From Candidatus Manganitrophus noduliformans (GTDB taxonomy: Bacteria; Nitrospirota; Nitrospiria; SBBL01; Manganitrophaceae): DNA of 64,000 nt. Every line of letters starts with the position of its first letter. Positions within the stretch are counted from its first letter, which is position 1. The stretch covers positions 620,001 to 684,000 of the forward strand of contig NZ_VTOW01000002.1 in assembly GCF_012184425.1 (NCBI RefSeq). Direction: 5' to 3'. This document shows, piece after piece, positions 24,067 to 32,487 of this stretch. Under the pieces are notes generated by a model. It saw only the letters and a list, made by a program, of their open reading frames with translations, made no database searches and was not told where the DNA came from. The translations under genes and the position numbers were made by a program.

Positions 24067-24990
24067 ATGTCCCCAGAAGCTCAAAAAGATTTAAAAACAA
24101 TTCTTAAAAAGATTCACTTTACCGATGACGCGCAGGTGATGAAGCAGCTGGTCGACCAGTCGCTCCAGGTCAAGATCCGGATGGGCCAGATCCGCCGGAA
24201 AATCGTGATCATGAGCGGAAAAGGCGGCGTCGGAAAAAGCATGACCACCGCCAATATCTCCCTTGCCTTTGCCCGGCAGGGAAACAAGGTCGGGGTCCTC
24301 GACGTCGATTTAAACGGCCCCTGCATTCCGAAGATGCTTGGCGTCAAAGACCGCTTCGAGTTCACCTCCGAAGGAGCGATCCCGCCGGTCGGGCCGTATG
24401 AAATGAAGGTCGCCTCGATGGATTTCTTCCTTCGCCAGGAAGACTCTCCGGTCCGTTGGAAGGGACCGATGGAGCTCTCCCCGGTTTGGCTCGGATTAAT
24501 GGAAATGAACGTCATCCGCGAATTTCTCGGGGACGTCAACTGGGGCGAGATCGATTATCTCTTCACCGATCTTCCCCCCGGCGCCGCCGCCGATAAGCCG
24601 CCGGTGATCGCCGGATTCATCCCGGAGCTGGACGGCGCGGTCGTCGTCACCACCCCTTCCGAAGTCGCCAAAACCGTCGTGAAGAAATCGATCGTCTATG
24701 CCCGCGATCTCGGCATTCCGATTATCGGACTGGTCGAAAACATGAGCGGCGCCCTCTGCCCGAATTGCAGCACCGCCGTCCCCTTCTTTGAGGGAGGATG
24801 CGAAGACCTCTGCGAAGAGCTCGATGTTCCCCTTTTGGGAAAGATCCCCTTCGACCGCGAATTGTCGCACGCGTGTGACTCGGGCGAGCCGCTCGCGGCG
24901 ACGCATCCGATTTCGAAGCGGTTCGATGAGATCGCCAACCGGATTCAACAGCTCTTGGATTATAAAAAGATCGTTGCCGAAAAATTGTAG
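24067..24990 (+). CDS. Mrp/NBP35-type P-loop ATPase
   Basis: Soluble ATPase of 307 residues of the Mrp/ApbC/NBP35 group, which carries or transfers iron-sulfur clusters. It has the deviant Walker A motif SGKGGVGKSMTTAN, the switch region DVDLNGPCIPKMLG, and DLPPGAAADKP. The CPNC pair in ENMSGALCPNCSTA normally binds the bridging cluster in the dimer. The ATG at 24067 lies eight bases after a GGAG site. A GTG at 24058 overlaps that site and is rejected. It heads a plus-strand group with a PCP_red protein and two metal-binding helical proteins, for which it may provide clusters. Confidence 0.9.
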   Translation: MSPEAQKDLKTILKKIHFTDDAQVMKQLVDQSLQVKIRMGQIRRKIVIMSGKGGVGKSMTTANISLAFARQGNKVGVLDVDLNGPCIPKMLGVKDRFEFTSEGAIPPVGPYEMKVASMDFFLRQEDSPVRWKGPMELSPVWLGLMEMNVIREFLGDVNWGEIDYLFTDLPPGAAADKPPVIAGFIPELDGAVVVTTPSEVAKTVVKKSIVYARDLGIPIIGLVENMSGALCPNCSTAVPFFEGGCEDLCEELDVPLLGKIPFDRELSHACDSGEPLAATHPISKRFDEIANRIQQLLDYKKIVAEKL

Positions 24991-25032
24991 CGTCCCACAA
25001 AATCTCTGATTTTTCCTTTTACGGAGGACCCC

Positions 25033-25749
25033 ATGAAGTTCGTATGTATGAAGTGTGAAAGTTTCATGACCTTTGAGAATGTCCAAGTCCCGGGAGAACA
25101 ATCGCTCGGCGTGACCTTCGCCTGCCCGACCTGTAATGCCAAGGTGGCGATGGTGACCAACCCCGGCGAGACGGCGATGGTCCAGGCGCTCGGCGTGAAG
25201 CTGGGCGGACGGACCGCTCCGGCCGAGCCGATGGAGCTGACCCGGCAGACATTGAAAGAGACCCCCGACAACTTCAGCAAGCCGGCCCCCTCTCCCACGG
25301 TCCAGAAAGAAATGATGGCGGCCGAGATGGCCAAGGCCTCTTCCTCCGGCGGCGGGACCTGTCCCTTCTCCAGCATGATCGCCCAGATGCAGGGGGGAAC
25401 CAAGAAGGAGGCGGCCACCGGGGAATTGACCTGGACCGCCGAAGCGAAGGAGCGGATCGAGAAGGTCCCCTCGTTCATGCGGCCGATGATCCAGATGGGG
25501 ATCGAAAGCTACGCCCGGCGCAACGGCCTCTCGACGATCACCCCGGACGTCATGGACGCCTCCAAGAATGATCAAGGTGAGATGGTCTGGTCGAAGGAGG
25601 CGGAAAGCCGCCTCGACAACATCCCCTCTTTCATCCGCCCGATGGCCAAAAAAGAGATCGAGCGGATGGCCAAAGAGCGGGGACAGACGCAGATCACCGC
25701 CGATCTGATGGAAGAAGCCAAATCGAAGTTCATCGGCATGGGTTATTAA
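25033..25749 (+). CDS. Zinc-ribbon protein with two PCP_red domains
   Basis: Protein of 238 residues. The N-terminus has two CxxC pairs (CMKCESF and CPTCNAK, about residues 4-38), forming a probable zinc or iron ribbon. A linker of about 80 residues follows, including a CPFSSM segment. Two tandem copies of the PCP_red domain close the protein (about residues 135-180 and 188-235). Each begins W-T/S-x-E-A and contains PSFxRPM and a later T-I/Q-IT pattern. PCP_red is named from the C-terminus of light-independent protochlorophyllide reductase subunit B, but nothing here points to chlorophyll synthesis. The function is unknown; it is probably linked to its neighbours, which start within 15 bases. 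Confidence 0.8.
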   Translation: MKFVCMKCESFMTFENVQVPGEQSLGVTFACPTCNAKVAMVTNPGETAMVQALGVKLGGRTAPAEPMELTRQTLKETPDNFSKPAPSPTVQKEMMAAEMAKASSSGGGTCPFSSMIAQMQGGTKKEAATGELTWTAEAKERIEKVPSFMRPMIQMGIESYARRNGLSTITPDVMDASKNDQGEMVWSKEAESRLDNIPSFIRPMAKKEIERMAKERGQTQITADLMEEAKSKFIGMGY

Positions 25750-25761
25750 GCGGAAGAAACC

Positions 25762-26460
25762 ATGTCGACGACGATGGACGCCCAAACGTTTATCCACTCC
25801 CTTGAGGAAGAGATCCTGCATCATGAAGCGGTGCATCATCCCTTCCTCAAGCGCTTCGCCTCCGAGAAGCTGACGGTCGAGCAGATCCAGACCTTCGGCC
25901 TTCAGCATTATCAACTGGTCAAGGTCTTCGTCAACTACATGACCAACCTGCTTCCGAAGATTCCGGACAAAGACGCCGCCGATCTTTTCCGGACCGTGTT
26001 TGACGACGAGTTCGGCCAGCACACCATCTTCCGAAGCCACCCCGCCCTTTATCGAAATTTCTTGAAGGCGCTCGGTCTCCCGGACGAAGCCTGGGGCAGG
26101 GTGAAGATCCTTCCGGAGACCTCCCGCTTCATCGAGGGCCACAAGGAGATGACCCGAGGGAAAGACTTTCTCTTCGCCCTCGGCGCCATCGGTCCCGGAC
26201 ACGAGTTCTCCATCCCGACGATGTTCGCCTATTTAATTGAAGGGCTCAAGAAAAACACGAGCCTGACCGATGAGGATGTCGAGTACTTCTCGCTTCATAT
26301 CGTCGAAGATGTCGAGCACGCCGTCGTCTTCAACAAGCTGATCTCCCGCCACGTCGAAACCGAAGAGGGCCAAAAGCGCCTCCGCGACGGCGCCCTGCAA
26401 TCGCTCGCCTACCGGAAAACCTTCTGGGACGGACTGCAACGGGCGGTCTTCGGCGCTTGA
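25762..26460 (+). CDS. Heme-oxygenase-like diiron (iron-containing redox enzyme) protein
   Basis: All-helical protein of 232 residues of the TenA/PqqC/CADD superfamily. The putative metal ligands of the diiron subgroup are all present: E83 and H93 in DDEFGQHTIFRSHPAL, E148 in GPGHEFS, and H179, D183 and H186 in HIVEDVEHAVVF (the H-x3-D-x2-H pattern). The set argues for an active diiron site rather than a thiaminase-type TenA. Related proteins perform oxidative C-C or C-N cleavage, for example in p-aminobenzoate or undecene formation. The substrate here is unknown. It starts 12 bases after the PCP_red gene. Confidence 0.82.
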   Translation: MSTTMDAQTFIHSLEEEILHHEAVHHPFLKRFASEKLTVEQIQTFGLQHYQLVKVFVNYMTNLLPKIPDKDAADLFRTVFDDEFGQHTIFRSHPALYRNFLKALGLPDEAWGRVKILPETSRFIEGHKEMTRGKDFLFALGAIGPGHEFSIPTMFAYLIEGLKKNTSLTDEDVEYFSLHIVEDVEHAVVFNKLISRHVETEEGQKRLRDGALQSLAYRKTFWDGLQRAVFGA

Positions 26461-26685
26461 TCCTTTTCTGATCACCCGCCCCACTCAAGAAAGAACGAAC
26501 TGATTCATTTCTTCTCACTTCCGAATTCATCGCCGTTCCATTCCCGATAAAAAAATCAAAAAGAGCATCTCTCTTCACTCCATTTCTACCGGCACTCATT
26601 TTGCTGTTTCACCGGACACGTCGAGCAGTCCGATTTCTTCTAAAACTTCAAGCAATAAAACAACCTCTAACCGAAGGAGTGAGAA

Positions 26686-27981
26686 ATGGCGATGAACCCA
26701 TTCAAAGAGAGAGGGATCCCTCTGGAAAAACAGATCCGAAACTGGAAGCAGATCGCCCTGCTCCCCTATCGAAAACAGCAGGTCGATGCCTACACCCGCA
26801 CCCGGATTATTCTCATGAACGGAATCGAGAACGAAGGGTGGTTCTTCAAACATTCCTTCGCCCGAAACACCGACCATAAGGAGATTCAGGCGCGCCTCGC
26901 CGAAACGCGACGGGTGGAGCACCAGCAGCAGGTCACGATCAACTGGCTCAACCCGCCGGACCAGACAATTTTGGAGACGAGCATCGCCTACGAGCAGGTG
27001 GCGATCGATCTCACCGCCTATTTGGCCCGCACCGAGCCCGATCCTTACGTAAAGGAAGTGTTCGATTTCGGACTTCTTGAAGATTTCGATCATCTATTTC
27101 GTTTCGCCCAGATGCTCGACCTGATCGAGGGGAAAGATCCGGACGAAATTCTCCAGGGAAAAACCGATGTCTTCCCCGGACGGCCGACGCAGGACCATCA
27201 CAACGATCCGATCCTTCGCCTTCGGAAACATTACGAGAAGAACCAGGCGAATCCGATCTCAAAAGCGAACATCCTGACCCTTCTCTCGGCGGAGCAGCAG
27301 ACCGCCCTGTTCTACAAGTCACATGGGTTTCAGTATGGGAGTCCCGATTTAAGGGAGCTGTACGCCGAAATTTCGGAGGTCGAAGAGGAGCATGTCACAC
27401 AGTATGAATCGCTGATGGATCCTAAGGAAACCTGGCATGAGAAATGGGTCTGCCATGAATTTGTGGAGTGCGCCAATTATTATGCCTGCTACACGACGGA
27501 AGTCGATCCGAAGCTGAAGCAGATCTGGGAAATGTTCCTCGGCTACGAATTGGAGCATTTGAGGATCGCCGGCGAGATGCTCAAGAAGTACGACAAACGC
27601 GATCCGGAGGAGATCGTCGGAACAACCCTTCCGACCCCCGGCACATTTGAGGAGAACAAAGCGTACGTCGCCGACGTTCTCTTCAACACGGTCAACAAAC
27701 GCCTGATGCCCGACGGCGCGTTCGAGCGAATCGACGCGCTTCCGAGCAACTGGCCGAGCTACGCCTATCAACGGATCGTCAACGCGTCCGGAGCCCCTTC
27801 TGAGGAGGTCGTGCGGCTGAGAATGGAGTCGGCCGGACAGGAGCTCGTCCGGGCAAGCGAAGCATTAGCGAAGCGAACCGCCGAGATCCGCCTGAGATCA
27901 CTCGACGCCGAGAAAGCCCCCAACACGGCGCCGGAGCGGGCCGAGGAGGTGAAGCCGCAATACGTGGCGCGGGCCGCGTAA
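26686..27981 (+). CDS. Ferritin-like helical protein, putative diiron site(s)
   Basis: Unnamed protein of 431 residues built of long amphipathic helices. Carboxylate-histidine pairs typical of ferritin-like metal sites recur: E78-H79 in RRVEHQQQ, E132-x3-H136 in LLEDFDHLF, E233-x2-H236 in VEEEHVTQY, and E288-x2-H291 in YELEHLRIA. This suggests two four-helix bundles in tandem. The last 50 residues are charged and probably disordered. A ribosome binding site, GAAGGAG, lies seven bases before the ATG. It follows the diiron protein on the same strand with a 225-base gap, so it may have its own promoter. The reaction is unknown. Confidence 0.7.
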   Translation: MAMNPFKERGIPLEKQIRNWKQIALLPYRKQQVDAYTRTRIILMNGIENEGWFFKHSFARNTDHKEIQARLAETRRVEHQQQVTINWLNPPDQTILETSIAYEQVAIDLTAYLARTEPDPYVKEVFDFGLLEDFDHLFRFAQMLDLIEGKDPDEILQGKTDVFPGRPTQDHHNDPILRLRKHYEKNQANPISKANILTLLSAEQQTALFYKSHGFQYGSPDLRELYAEISEVEEEHVTQYESLMDPKETWHEKWVCHEFVECANYYACYTTEVDPKLKQIWEMFLGYELEHLRIAGEMLKKYDKRDPEEIVGTTLPTPGTFEENKAYVADVLFNTVNKRLMPDGAFERIDALPSNWPSYAYQRIVNASGAPSEEVVRLRMESAGQELVRASEALAKRTAEIRLRSLDAEKAPNTAPERAEEVKPQYVARAA

Positions 27982-28017
27982 CCGTCCCGTTTATCTTCAG
28001 GGTTTTATCGTTGAAAG

Positions 28018-28052
28018 GCCGCTGCCGCTTTCGAAATGGAAGCGGCGGCGGC
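28018..28052. terminator. Hairpin between convergent genes
   Basis: GCCGCTGCCGCTT (28018-28030) pairs with AAGCGGCGGCGGC (28040-28052) with a single wobble position and a nine-base loop. It lies between the ends of the ferritin-like gene and anmK. Neither side has a clear U-tract, so a two-way termination role is likely but not certain. Confidence 0.55.
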
Positions 28053-28060
28053 TCAATGGA

Positions 28061-29230
28061 TTATTTCAGATTGAAAGAAGCTCCCGGAACAATCTTTCCC
28101 AAGAGGACAGGCCGTCGCGCCCCGGTCACGGAGGGGATGTTCGTCGGCTGGCCGTGGAAGGTTTGATAGGCAAAGAGGGCGAAGGTCATCGCTTCGATGG
28201 CGCGGCTTTCATAGCCGAACGCCTCGAACGGTTGAACGGGGATGGGAGCGAGCAGTTCGGCAAGGCACTCCATCAGGACCGGATTCCGCACCCCGCCCCC
28301 TCCGACGATCACCTCGTGAAGGCTTCCCCGTTTTAAGATGAATCGATCGATGTTCTCGGAGATCGCCGAAGCGGTGAAAGTCGTCGCCGTCGCCACCAGG
28401 TCCTCCGGCGGGAGACGGCGCATCCGGGTCGATTGGAGAATCGACGCCACCATCGACGCCCCGAAGACCTCGCGGCCGGTGCTCTTCGGCGGCTTTCTTC
28501 GGATAAAAGGATGGCGCATCAGCTCCGACAAAAGGGCCGCGTCCGCTTTTCCCCGGCGCGCCATCTTTCCCCCTTCGTCGATCTCCTTCCCGGTGAGGGT
28601 CCGGACCAACCCGTCGATCACCATGTTCCCCGGCCCCATATCGAAGGCCGCCGTCTTTTCCAGAGACGCCCCCGCTTTCAGATAGGTGACATTGCTGATC
28701 CCTCCGATGTTCACAACGGCGCGCGACCGTTTTGGATCGGAAAGGAGAAGGAAATGAAGATAGGGGGTCAGCGGCGCCCCCTCGCCTCCAGCGGCCATAT
28801 CGCGGGGGCGAAAGTCGGCGATGGTGGTAATTCCCGTCCGCTCGGCGATCACCGACGGCTCCCCGATCTGGAGGGTGGAGCGGATCGCCCGCTTGCCTTC
28901 CCGCTTCGGCTCCGGAAGATGATGAACCGTCTGTCCATGCGATCCGATCAATTCAATTTTGCCAAGAGGCACCCGCCCCTTCCGGGCAATCTCCCGCGCC
29001 GCCTCGGCGAAGAGCTCGCCGACGTAAAAATTCAGATGACAGACGTTCGCAATCGATTGAGGGAAACCGGAGGCCAGATCGATTAATTGCCGCGGGAGAG
29101 ATTTCGGATAGGGATAAACCTCAAAGGCGATCAACTCCAATTGAAGCCGCCCTCGATTTTTTCGGATATCGACCAGAGCGGCATCGATGCCGTCCGAAGA
29201 GGTTCCCGATATGAGGCCGATGATCTTCAC
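28061..29230 (-). CDS. anmK: Anhydro-N-acetylmuramic acid kinase
   Basis: Sugar kinase of 389 residues that phosphorylates and opens 1,6-anhydro-N-acetylmuramic acid released during murein recycling. It starts MKIIGLISGTSSDGIDAALVD, carrying the family's N-terminal ATP-binding motif. SHGQTVHHLP, NIGGISNVTYL and FDMGPGNMVIDGLV follow in order. The GTG at 29228-29230 is the only sensible start, since an in-frame stop lies a short way upstream. It has no clear ribosome binding site. It is divergent from the pterin dehydratase gene across two REP-like palindromes. Confidence 0.93.
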   Translation of the reverse strand: MKIIGLISGTSSDGIDAALVDIRKNRGRLQLELIAFEVYPYPKSLPRQLIDLASGFPQSIANVCHLNFYVGELFAEAAREIARKGRVPLGKIELIGSHGQTVHHLPEPKREGKRAIRSTLQIGEPSVIAERTGITTIADFRPRDMAAGGEGAPLTPYLHFLLLSDPKRSRAVVNIGGISNVTYLKAGASLEKTAAFDMGPGNMVIDGLVRTLTGKEIDEGGKMARRGKADAALLSELMRHPFIRRKPPKSTGREVFGASMVASILQSTRMRRLPPEDLVATATTFTASAISENIDRFILKRGSLHEVIVGGGGVRNPVLMECLAELLAPIPVQPFEAFGYESRAIEAMTFALFAYQTFHGQPTNIPSVTGARRPVLLGKIVPGASFNLK

Positions 29231-29267
29231 AAGGCGGAAGGCTACCGAATTTGATGAGAAAGGTCAA

Positions 29268-29296
29268 GTAGAGACGTTCCGGCGGAACGTCTCTAC
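29268..29296. repeat. REP-like palindrome 1 (GTAGAGACG type)
   Basis: GTAGAGACGTTCC at 29268-29280 and its reverse complement at 29284-29296 flank three bases; with the outer G-C of the loop the stem reaches 14 pairs. It is headed by GTAG, as in REP elements mobilised by REP-associated tyrosine transposases, though none is encoded in the window. Confidence 0.8.
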
Positions 29297-29332
29297 TTGT
29301 TCCGAAGGGTCCGGCGTGTTATTGTCATCGCA

Positions 29333-29363
29333 GGTAGAGACGTCCCGCCGGGACGTCTCTACC
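29333..29363. repeat. REP-like palindrome 2 (GTAGAGACG type)
   Basis: GGTAGAGACGTCCC at 29333-29346 pairs perfectly with GGGACGTCTCTACC at 29350-29363. Compared with palindrome 1, TTCC/GGAA is replaced by CCC/GGG on both arms, so pairing is kept while sequence differs. It ends 25 bases before the next start codon. Confidence 0.8.
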
Positions 29364-29388
29364 GTAACGGTGGATAGAGGAGGTCATC

Positions 29389-29730
29389 ATGGCGAGTGAA
29401 TTGGCGCAGAAAGAATGTATCCCCTGTAAGGGAGGCGTTCCTCCGCTGAAGGGGAAAGAGCTATCCATTCTCCTGGAAAAACTCGGGAACGGCTGGAAGG
29501 TGATCGACGAACATCATCTCGAAAAGGAGTACACCTTCCCCAATTTTCGGCAGGCGCTCGATTTTACGATTCGGGCCGGCGAGCTGGCCGAGGCGCAGTT
29601 CCATCACCCCGACATCTATCTGGCCTGGGGAAAGGTCAAATTGACCATCTGGACGCATAAAATCAACGGCCTGACCGAGAGCGACTTTGTCTGGGCGGCC
29701 AAGGCCGATCAAGAGCGGGAAAAACTGTAA
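29389..29730 (+). CDS. 4a-hydroxytetrahydrobiopterin dehydratase (PCD/DCoH family)
   Basis: Small protein of 113 residues. The catalytic motif EAQFHHPDIYLAWGKV (histidine pair followed by P-D and aromatic residues) and the ending LTESDFVWAAK are those of pterin-4a-carbinolamine dehydratases. The enzyme recycles the pterin cofactor or, in bacteria without aromatic hydroxylases, may act in molybdopterin or folate chemistry. A strong AGGAGG lies before the ATG. The neighbours give no operon context. Confidence 0.9.
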   Translation: MASELAQKECIPCKGGVPPLKGKELSILLEKLGNGWKVIDEHHLEKEYTFPNFRQALDFTIRAGELAEAQFHHPDIYLAWGKVKLTIWTHKINGLTESDFVWAAKADQEREKL

Positions 29731-29773
29731 GGCGATCGGCCGGATTGTCGATCATCCTCTATCGGAATTCGAT

Positions 29774-29802
29774 TTGACTTATTCCTCACATGGTGTTATT
29801 TT
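29774..29802 (+). promoter_or_regulatory. Promoter placing the metal-transporter start at the ATG
   Basis: TTGACT at 29774-29779 and TATTTT at 29797-29802 are 17 bases apart. The expected transcription start, about seven bases further, coincides with the ATG at 29809. The gene also lacks a ribosome binding site, so the message is probably leaderless. Confidence 0.5.
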
Positions 29803-29808
29803 TTCCCG

Positions 29809-30765
29809 ATGCTTTTAAGCCGACAGCATAAAAAGTTGTCCTTCCAAGCGGTTCTCCTCCTGGGAAGCCTTCTCTTTGCGACCGGACTCCACGCGGAAGA
29901 TAAAATCCCGATCGTGGTGACCCTCCCGGTCCTTAAAGATTTCACGGAACAGATCGGCGGTTCCAGTGTCGAGGTCAAGTCGCTGATCACCGGCATGGAA
30001 AGCGAGCATACCTACACCCCCAAGCCGAGCGACCTCCTTGCCATTAAAGAAGCGAAACTGCTGGTCAAGATCGGATTGGGATTGGAGATCTGGGTCAACG
30101 CCCTGATCAAAAATGCCGACCGCCCCGATTTGAGGATCGTCACCACCTCCGACGGGGTGGGACTCATCCGCGATCACGCCGAACGGCCCGAACGAGAGCA
30201 CCTGGACAAAACCATCGACCCGCAGCATGCCTTCAAGGAACAACATACGATGGGGAATCCTCATATCTGGCTCGATCCGGAAAATGTTAAAATAATGATC
30301 AGGCACATTACGGACGAGCTGATCCGCTTCGATCCGGCCCGCCGCGGCGAATACCTGAAAAATCAGTCGCGCTACATCCTGGAACTGGAATCGCTCGAAG
30401 CGGAGCTGAAGAAAAAGGTGAACCGCCTGCCGAACCGAAACATCGTCACCCATCATCCGGCGTGGCCCTACTATGCCCGGCGGTTCGGCTTCGTCATCAA
30501 AGGGGATATTCTGACCCAGGTCGGCACCGAGCCGTCGGCCAAACATCTCGGCGAACTGATCAAGTTGATGAAGCGGGAGAAGGTGAAAGTGATCGTCTCG
30601 GAGCCGCAGCTCAACCCAAAAGTTCCCCAAATCCTCTCCGAGGAGACGGGGGCCGGAGTGGTCGTTCTCTCCCCGTTGCCGGGCGCCCTTCCGGGAACCG
30701 AGAGTTATGTCGACCTGATCCGTTACAACACCGAGACCTTGATCAAGGCTTTGGGAGGATCTTAA
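29809..30765 (+). CDS. Zinc/manganese ABC transporter substrate-binding protein
   Basis: Periplasmic binding protein of 318 residues of the ZnuA/TroA cluster. A signal peptide spans about residues 1-30 (VLLLGSLLFATGLHA). Metal-ligand histidines appear in MESEHTYTP, NPHIWLDP and VTHHPAWPYYARRFG, and an acidic or polar ligand region is expected near SEPQLNPK. The family imports Zn(II), Mn(II) or Fe(II). No long histidine-rich loop is present; only a short DKTIDPQHAFKEQH stretch is seen, so the metal cannot be named with confidence. It overlaps the ATPase gene by one base (TAATG). Confidence 0.9.
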   Translation: MLLSRQHKKLSFQAVLLLGSLLFATGLHAEDKIPIVVTLPVLKDFTEQIGGSSVEVKSLITGMESEHTYTPKPSDLLAIKEAKLLVKIGLGLEIWVNALIKNADRPDLRIVTTSDGVGLIRDHAERPEREHLDKTIDPQHAFKEQHTMGNPHIWLDPENVKIMIRHITDELIRFDPARRGEYLKNQSRYILELESLEAELKKKVNRLPNRNIVTHHPAWPYYARRFGFVIKGDILTQVGTEPSAKHLGELIKLMKREKVKVIVSEPQLNPKVPQILSEETGAGVVVLSPLPGALPGTESYVDLIRYNTETLIKALGGS

Positions 30766-31595
30766 TGGCCCATCCGGCCTTGAAAACGGTTCCGACACCG
30801 CACACCGCCGCAAAACCGATCATTCATTTCGTCCGCGCCACGTTCGCCTTTGCCAACCGGATCGCCATGGAAGAGATCACCCTCGATATCATGGAAGGGG
30901 AGTTTGCCGGCGTCATCGGGCCGAACGGCTCCGGGAAGACCACCTTCCTCAAAGCGATCCTCGGCCTCGTCCATCCGGTTTCTGGAAGCGTCCAGATCTT
31001 TGATTGCGAATGCCATGCCTTACGATGCGAGCACCGCGCCCGCATCGGATATCTTCCCCAAAAGGAACTGATCGACCCCCATTACCCGATCACCGCGTGG
31101 GAGGTGGTGATGATGGGCCGCTATGCCGCGATCGGGCTCTTTCGCCGTCCTGCGAAGGCAGACCGGGAAATCGTCTTCGAGTCGCTGCAAGCGGTCGGCG
31201 TCGAACCGTTGAAGGATCTCCCCTTCGGCAGTCTCTCCGGCGGACAGCAACAGCGGGTCCTCATCGCGCGGGCGCTGGCCCAACGTCCGCAGATCCTTTT
31301 GCTGGACGAGCCGACCACCGGGATTGACGCCGCCGCGCAGCATCATCTGATCGATCTGATTCGGAGCCTGCATCAGAACTACGGCCTGACGATTGTTTTC
31401 GTGACGCACGACATCAACATCATCAGCCCTGTCGTCGACTCTCTGATTCTCTTAAAAACCCGGCTCTACGGGAAGGGGCCTCCCCGCGACATTTTAAAGC
31501 AGGAGATTCTCTCCGGCGTATACGGCAAAGAGACCCTCCTCGCCGAACGGGAGAAGGGACCCTACGTCATCATGAGCGATCACCATCATCACTGA
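30765..31595 (+). CDS. Zinc/manganese ABC transporter ATP-binding protein
   Basis: ATPase subunit of 276 residues with Walker A GPNGSGKTT, signature LSGGQQQRVLIARAL, Walker B ILLLDEPTTG and the H-loop VTHD. The start is set by the TAATG overlap with the binding-protein gene and a GGGAGG site. A much longer open frame reaching upstream is rejected because it would lie inside that gene. The C-terminus ends in four histidines, a feature seen in metal-transport ATPases that may sense the metal. Confidence 0.93.
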   Translation: MAHPALKTVPTPHTAAKPIIHFVRATFAFANRIAMEEITLDIMEGEFAGVIGPNGSGKTTFLKAILGLVHPVSGSVQIFDCECHALRCEHRARIGYLPQKELIDPHYPITAWEVVMMGRYAAIGLFRRPAKADREIVFESLQAVGVEPLKDLPFGSLSGGQQQRVLIARALAQRPQILLLDEPTTGIDAAAQHHLIDLIRSLHQNYGLTIVFVTHDINIISPVVDSLILLKTRLYGKGPPRDILKQEILSGVYGKETLLAEREKGPYVIMSDHHHH

Positions 31596-31596
31596 T

Positions 31597-32442
31597 ATGC
31601 TTGAAATGCTTTCATACGGTTTCATGCAGCGGGCGCTGCTCGCCTCTTTCTTGATCGGACTGGTCTGCTCGGTCATCGGGGTCTTCGTCGTCTTGAAGGG
31701 GCTTTCATTTATCGGGGCGGGGACGGCGCATGCCGCTTTTGCGGGGGTGGCGCTCGCCTTCCTGATCGGGGCGAACCCTCTCCTGATGGCCGTTTTCTTC
31801 GGCCTCTCCACCGTCTGGATCACCGGCTACCTGCAACAGACCGGAAAGATGAAGCCGGATGTCTCGATCGGGATCTTCTACACCTTGACGATGGCGCTGG
31901 CCATTCTCTTTATCGGCCTGATGAAGGCGTACAATCCGGAGGTCTACGGTTATCTCTTCGGAAGCATCCTCTCAGTCACCCCGTCGGATCTGAAGGCGAT
32001 TCTCCTTCTCTCCCTCGGCATCCTCCTGACGATCTTTCTCTTCTTCAAAGAGTTCCACTTTATCTCATTCGACCAGGAGATGGCGGAGGCGAGCGGCATT
32101 CCGGCCCGCAATCTCTTTTTTCTCCTGCTGAGCCTCATCTCCCTGACCATCGTGATCTCCCTTCAAGCGGTCGGCGCGATTTTGGTCTTCGCGCTGTTGG
32201 TGATCCCCGCCGCCGCGGCCCAGCAGTGGGCGACCAAGATGAGAACGATGATCATTATCTCCATCCTCATCGGCATCTCTTCCTCCTGGGCGGGGGTGAT
32301 TCTCTCCTACTGGTTCGACCTTCCCTCCGGATCAACGATCGTTCTCCTGGCAACGCTCTTCTTCTTCCTCTCGGTCCTCTTTTCACCGAAGCGACGACGG
32401 AGCGCGTTTCGCAAGGAATCGGCGGAAAAAATCCCGGAGTAA
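31597..32442 (+). CDS. Zinc/manganese ABC transporter permease
   Basis: Membrane permease of 281 residues of the ABC-3 family with about eight transmembrane helices (for example RALLASFLIGLVCSVIGVFV near the start). The family motif GLSFIGAGTAHAAFAGVAL is present, and SLQAVGAILVFALLVIPAAAA lies near residue 185. It starts one base after the ATPase stop codon and ends the three-gene importer operon. A regulator (Zur, MntR) is not encoded nearby. Confidence 0.93.
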   Translation: MLEMLSYGFMQRALLASFLIGLVCSVIGVFVVLKGLSFIGAGTAHAAFAGVALAFLIGANPLLMAVFFGLSTVWITGYLQQTGKMKPDVSIGIFYTLTMALAILFIGLMKAYNPEVYGYLFGSILSVTPSDLKAILLLSLGILLTIFLFFKEFHFISFDQEMAEASGIPARNLFFLLLSLISLTIVISLQAVGAILVFALLVIPAAAAQQWATKMRTMIIISILIGISSSWAGVILSYWFDLPSGSTIVLLATLFFFLSVLFSPKRRRSAFRKESAEKIPE

Positions 32443-32487
32443 ACGCTCCACCGCGACTGCCGCCCGCCCGACAATCTCATTTCTACC

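Noticed and set aside
24496-26202. 568-codon open frame on the minus strand
   Set aside because: Runs across three real plus-strand genes as an antisense shadow; composition biased to His, Arg, Gly and Asp.
31581-31592. Terminal four-histidine run as a cloning tag
   Set aside because: It is the native end of a metal-transport ATPase; such histidine-rich ends occur naturally in this family.
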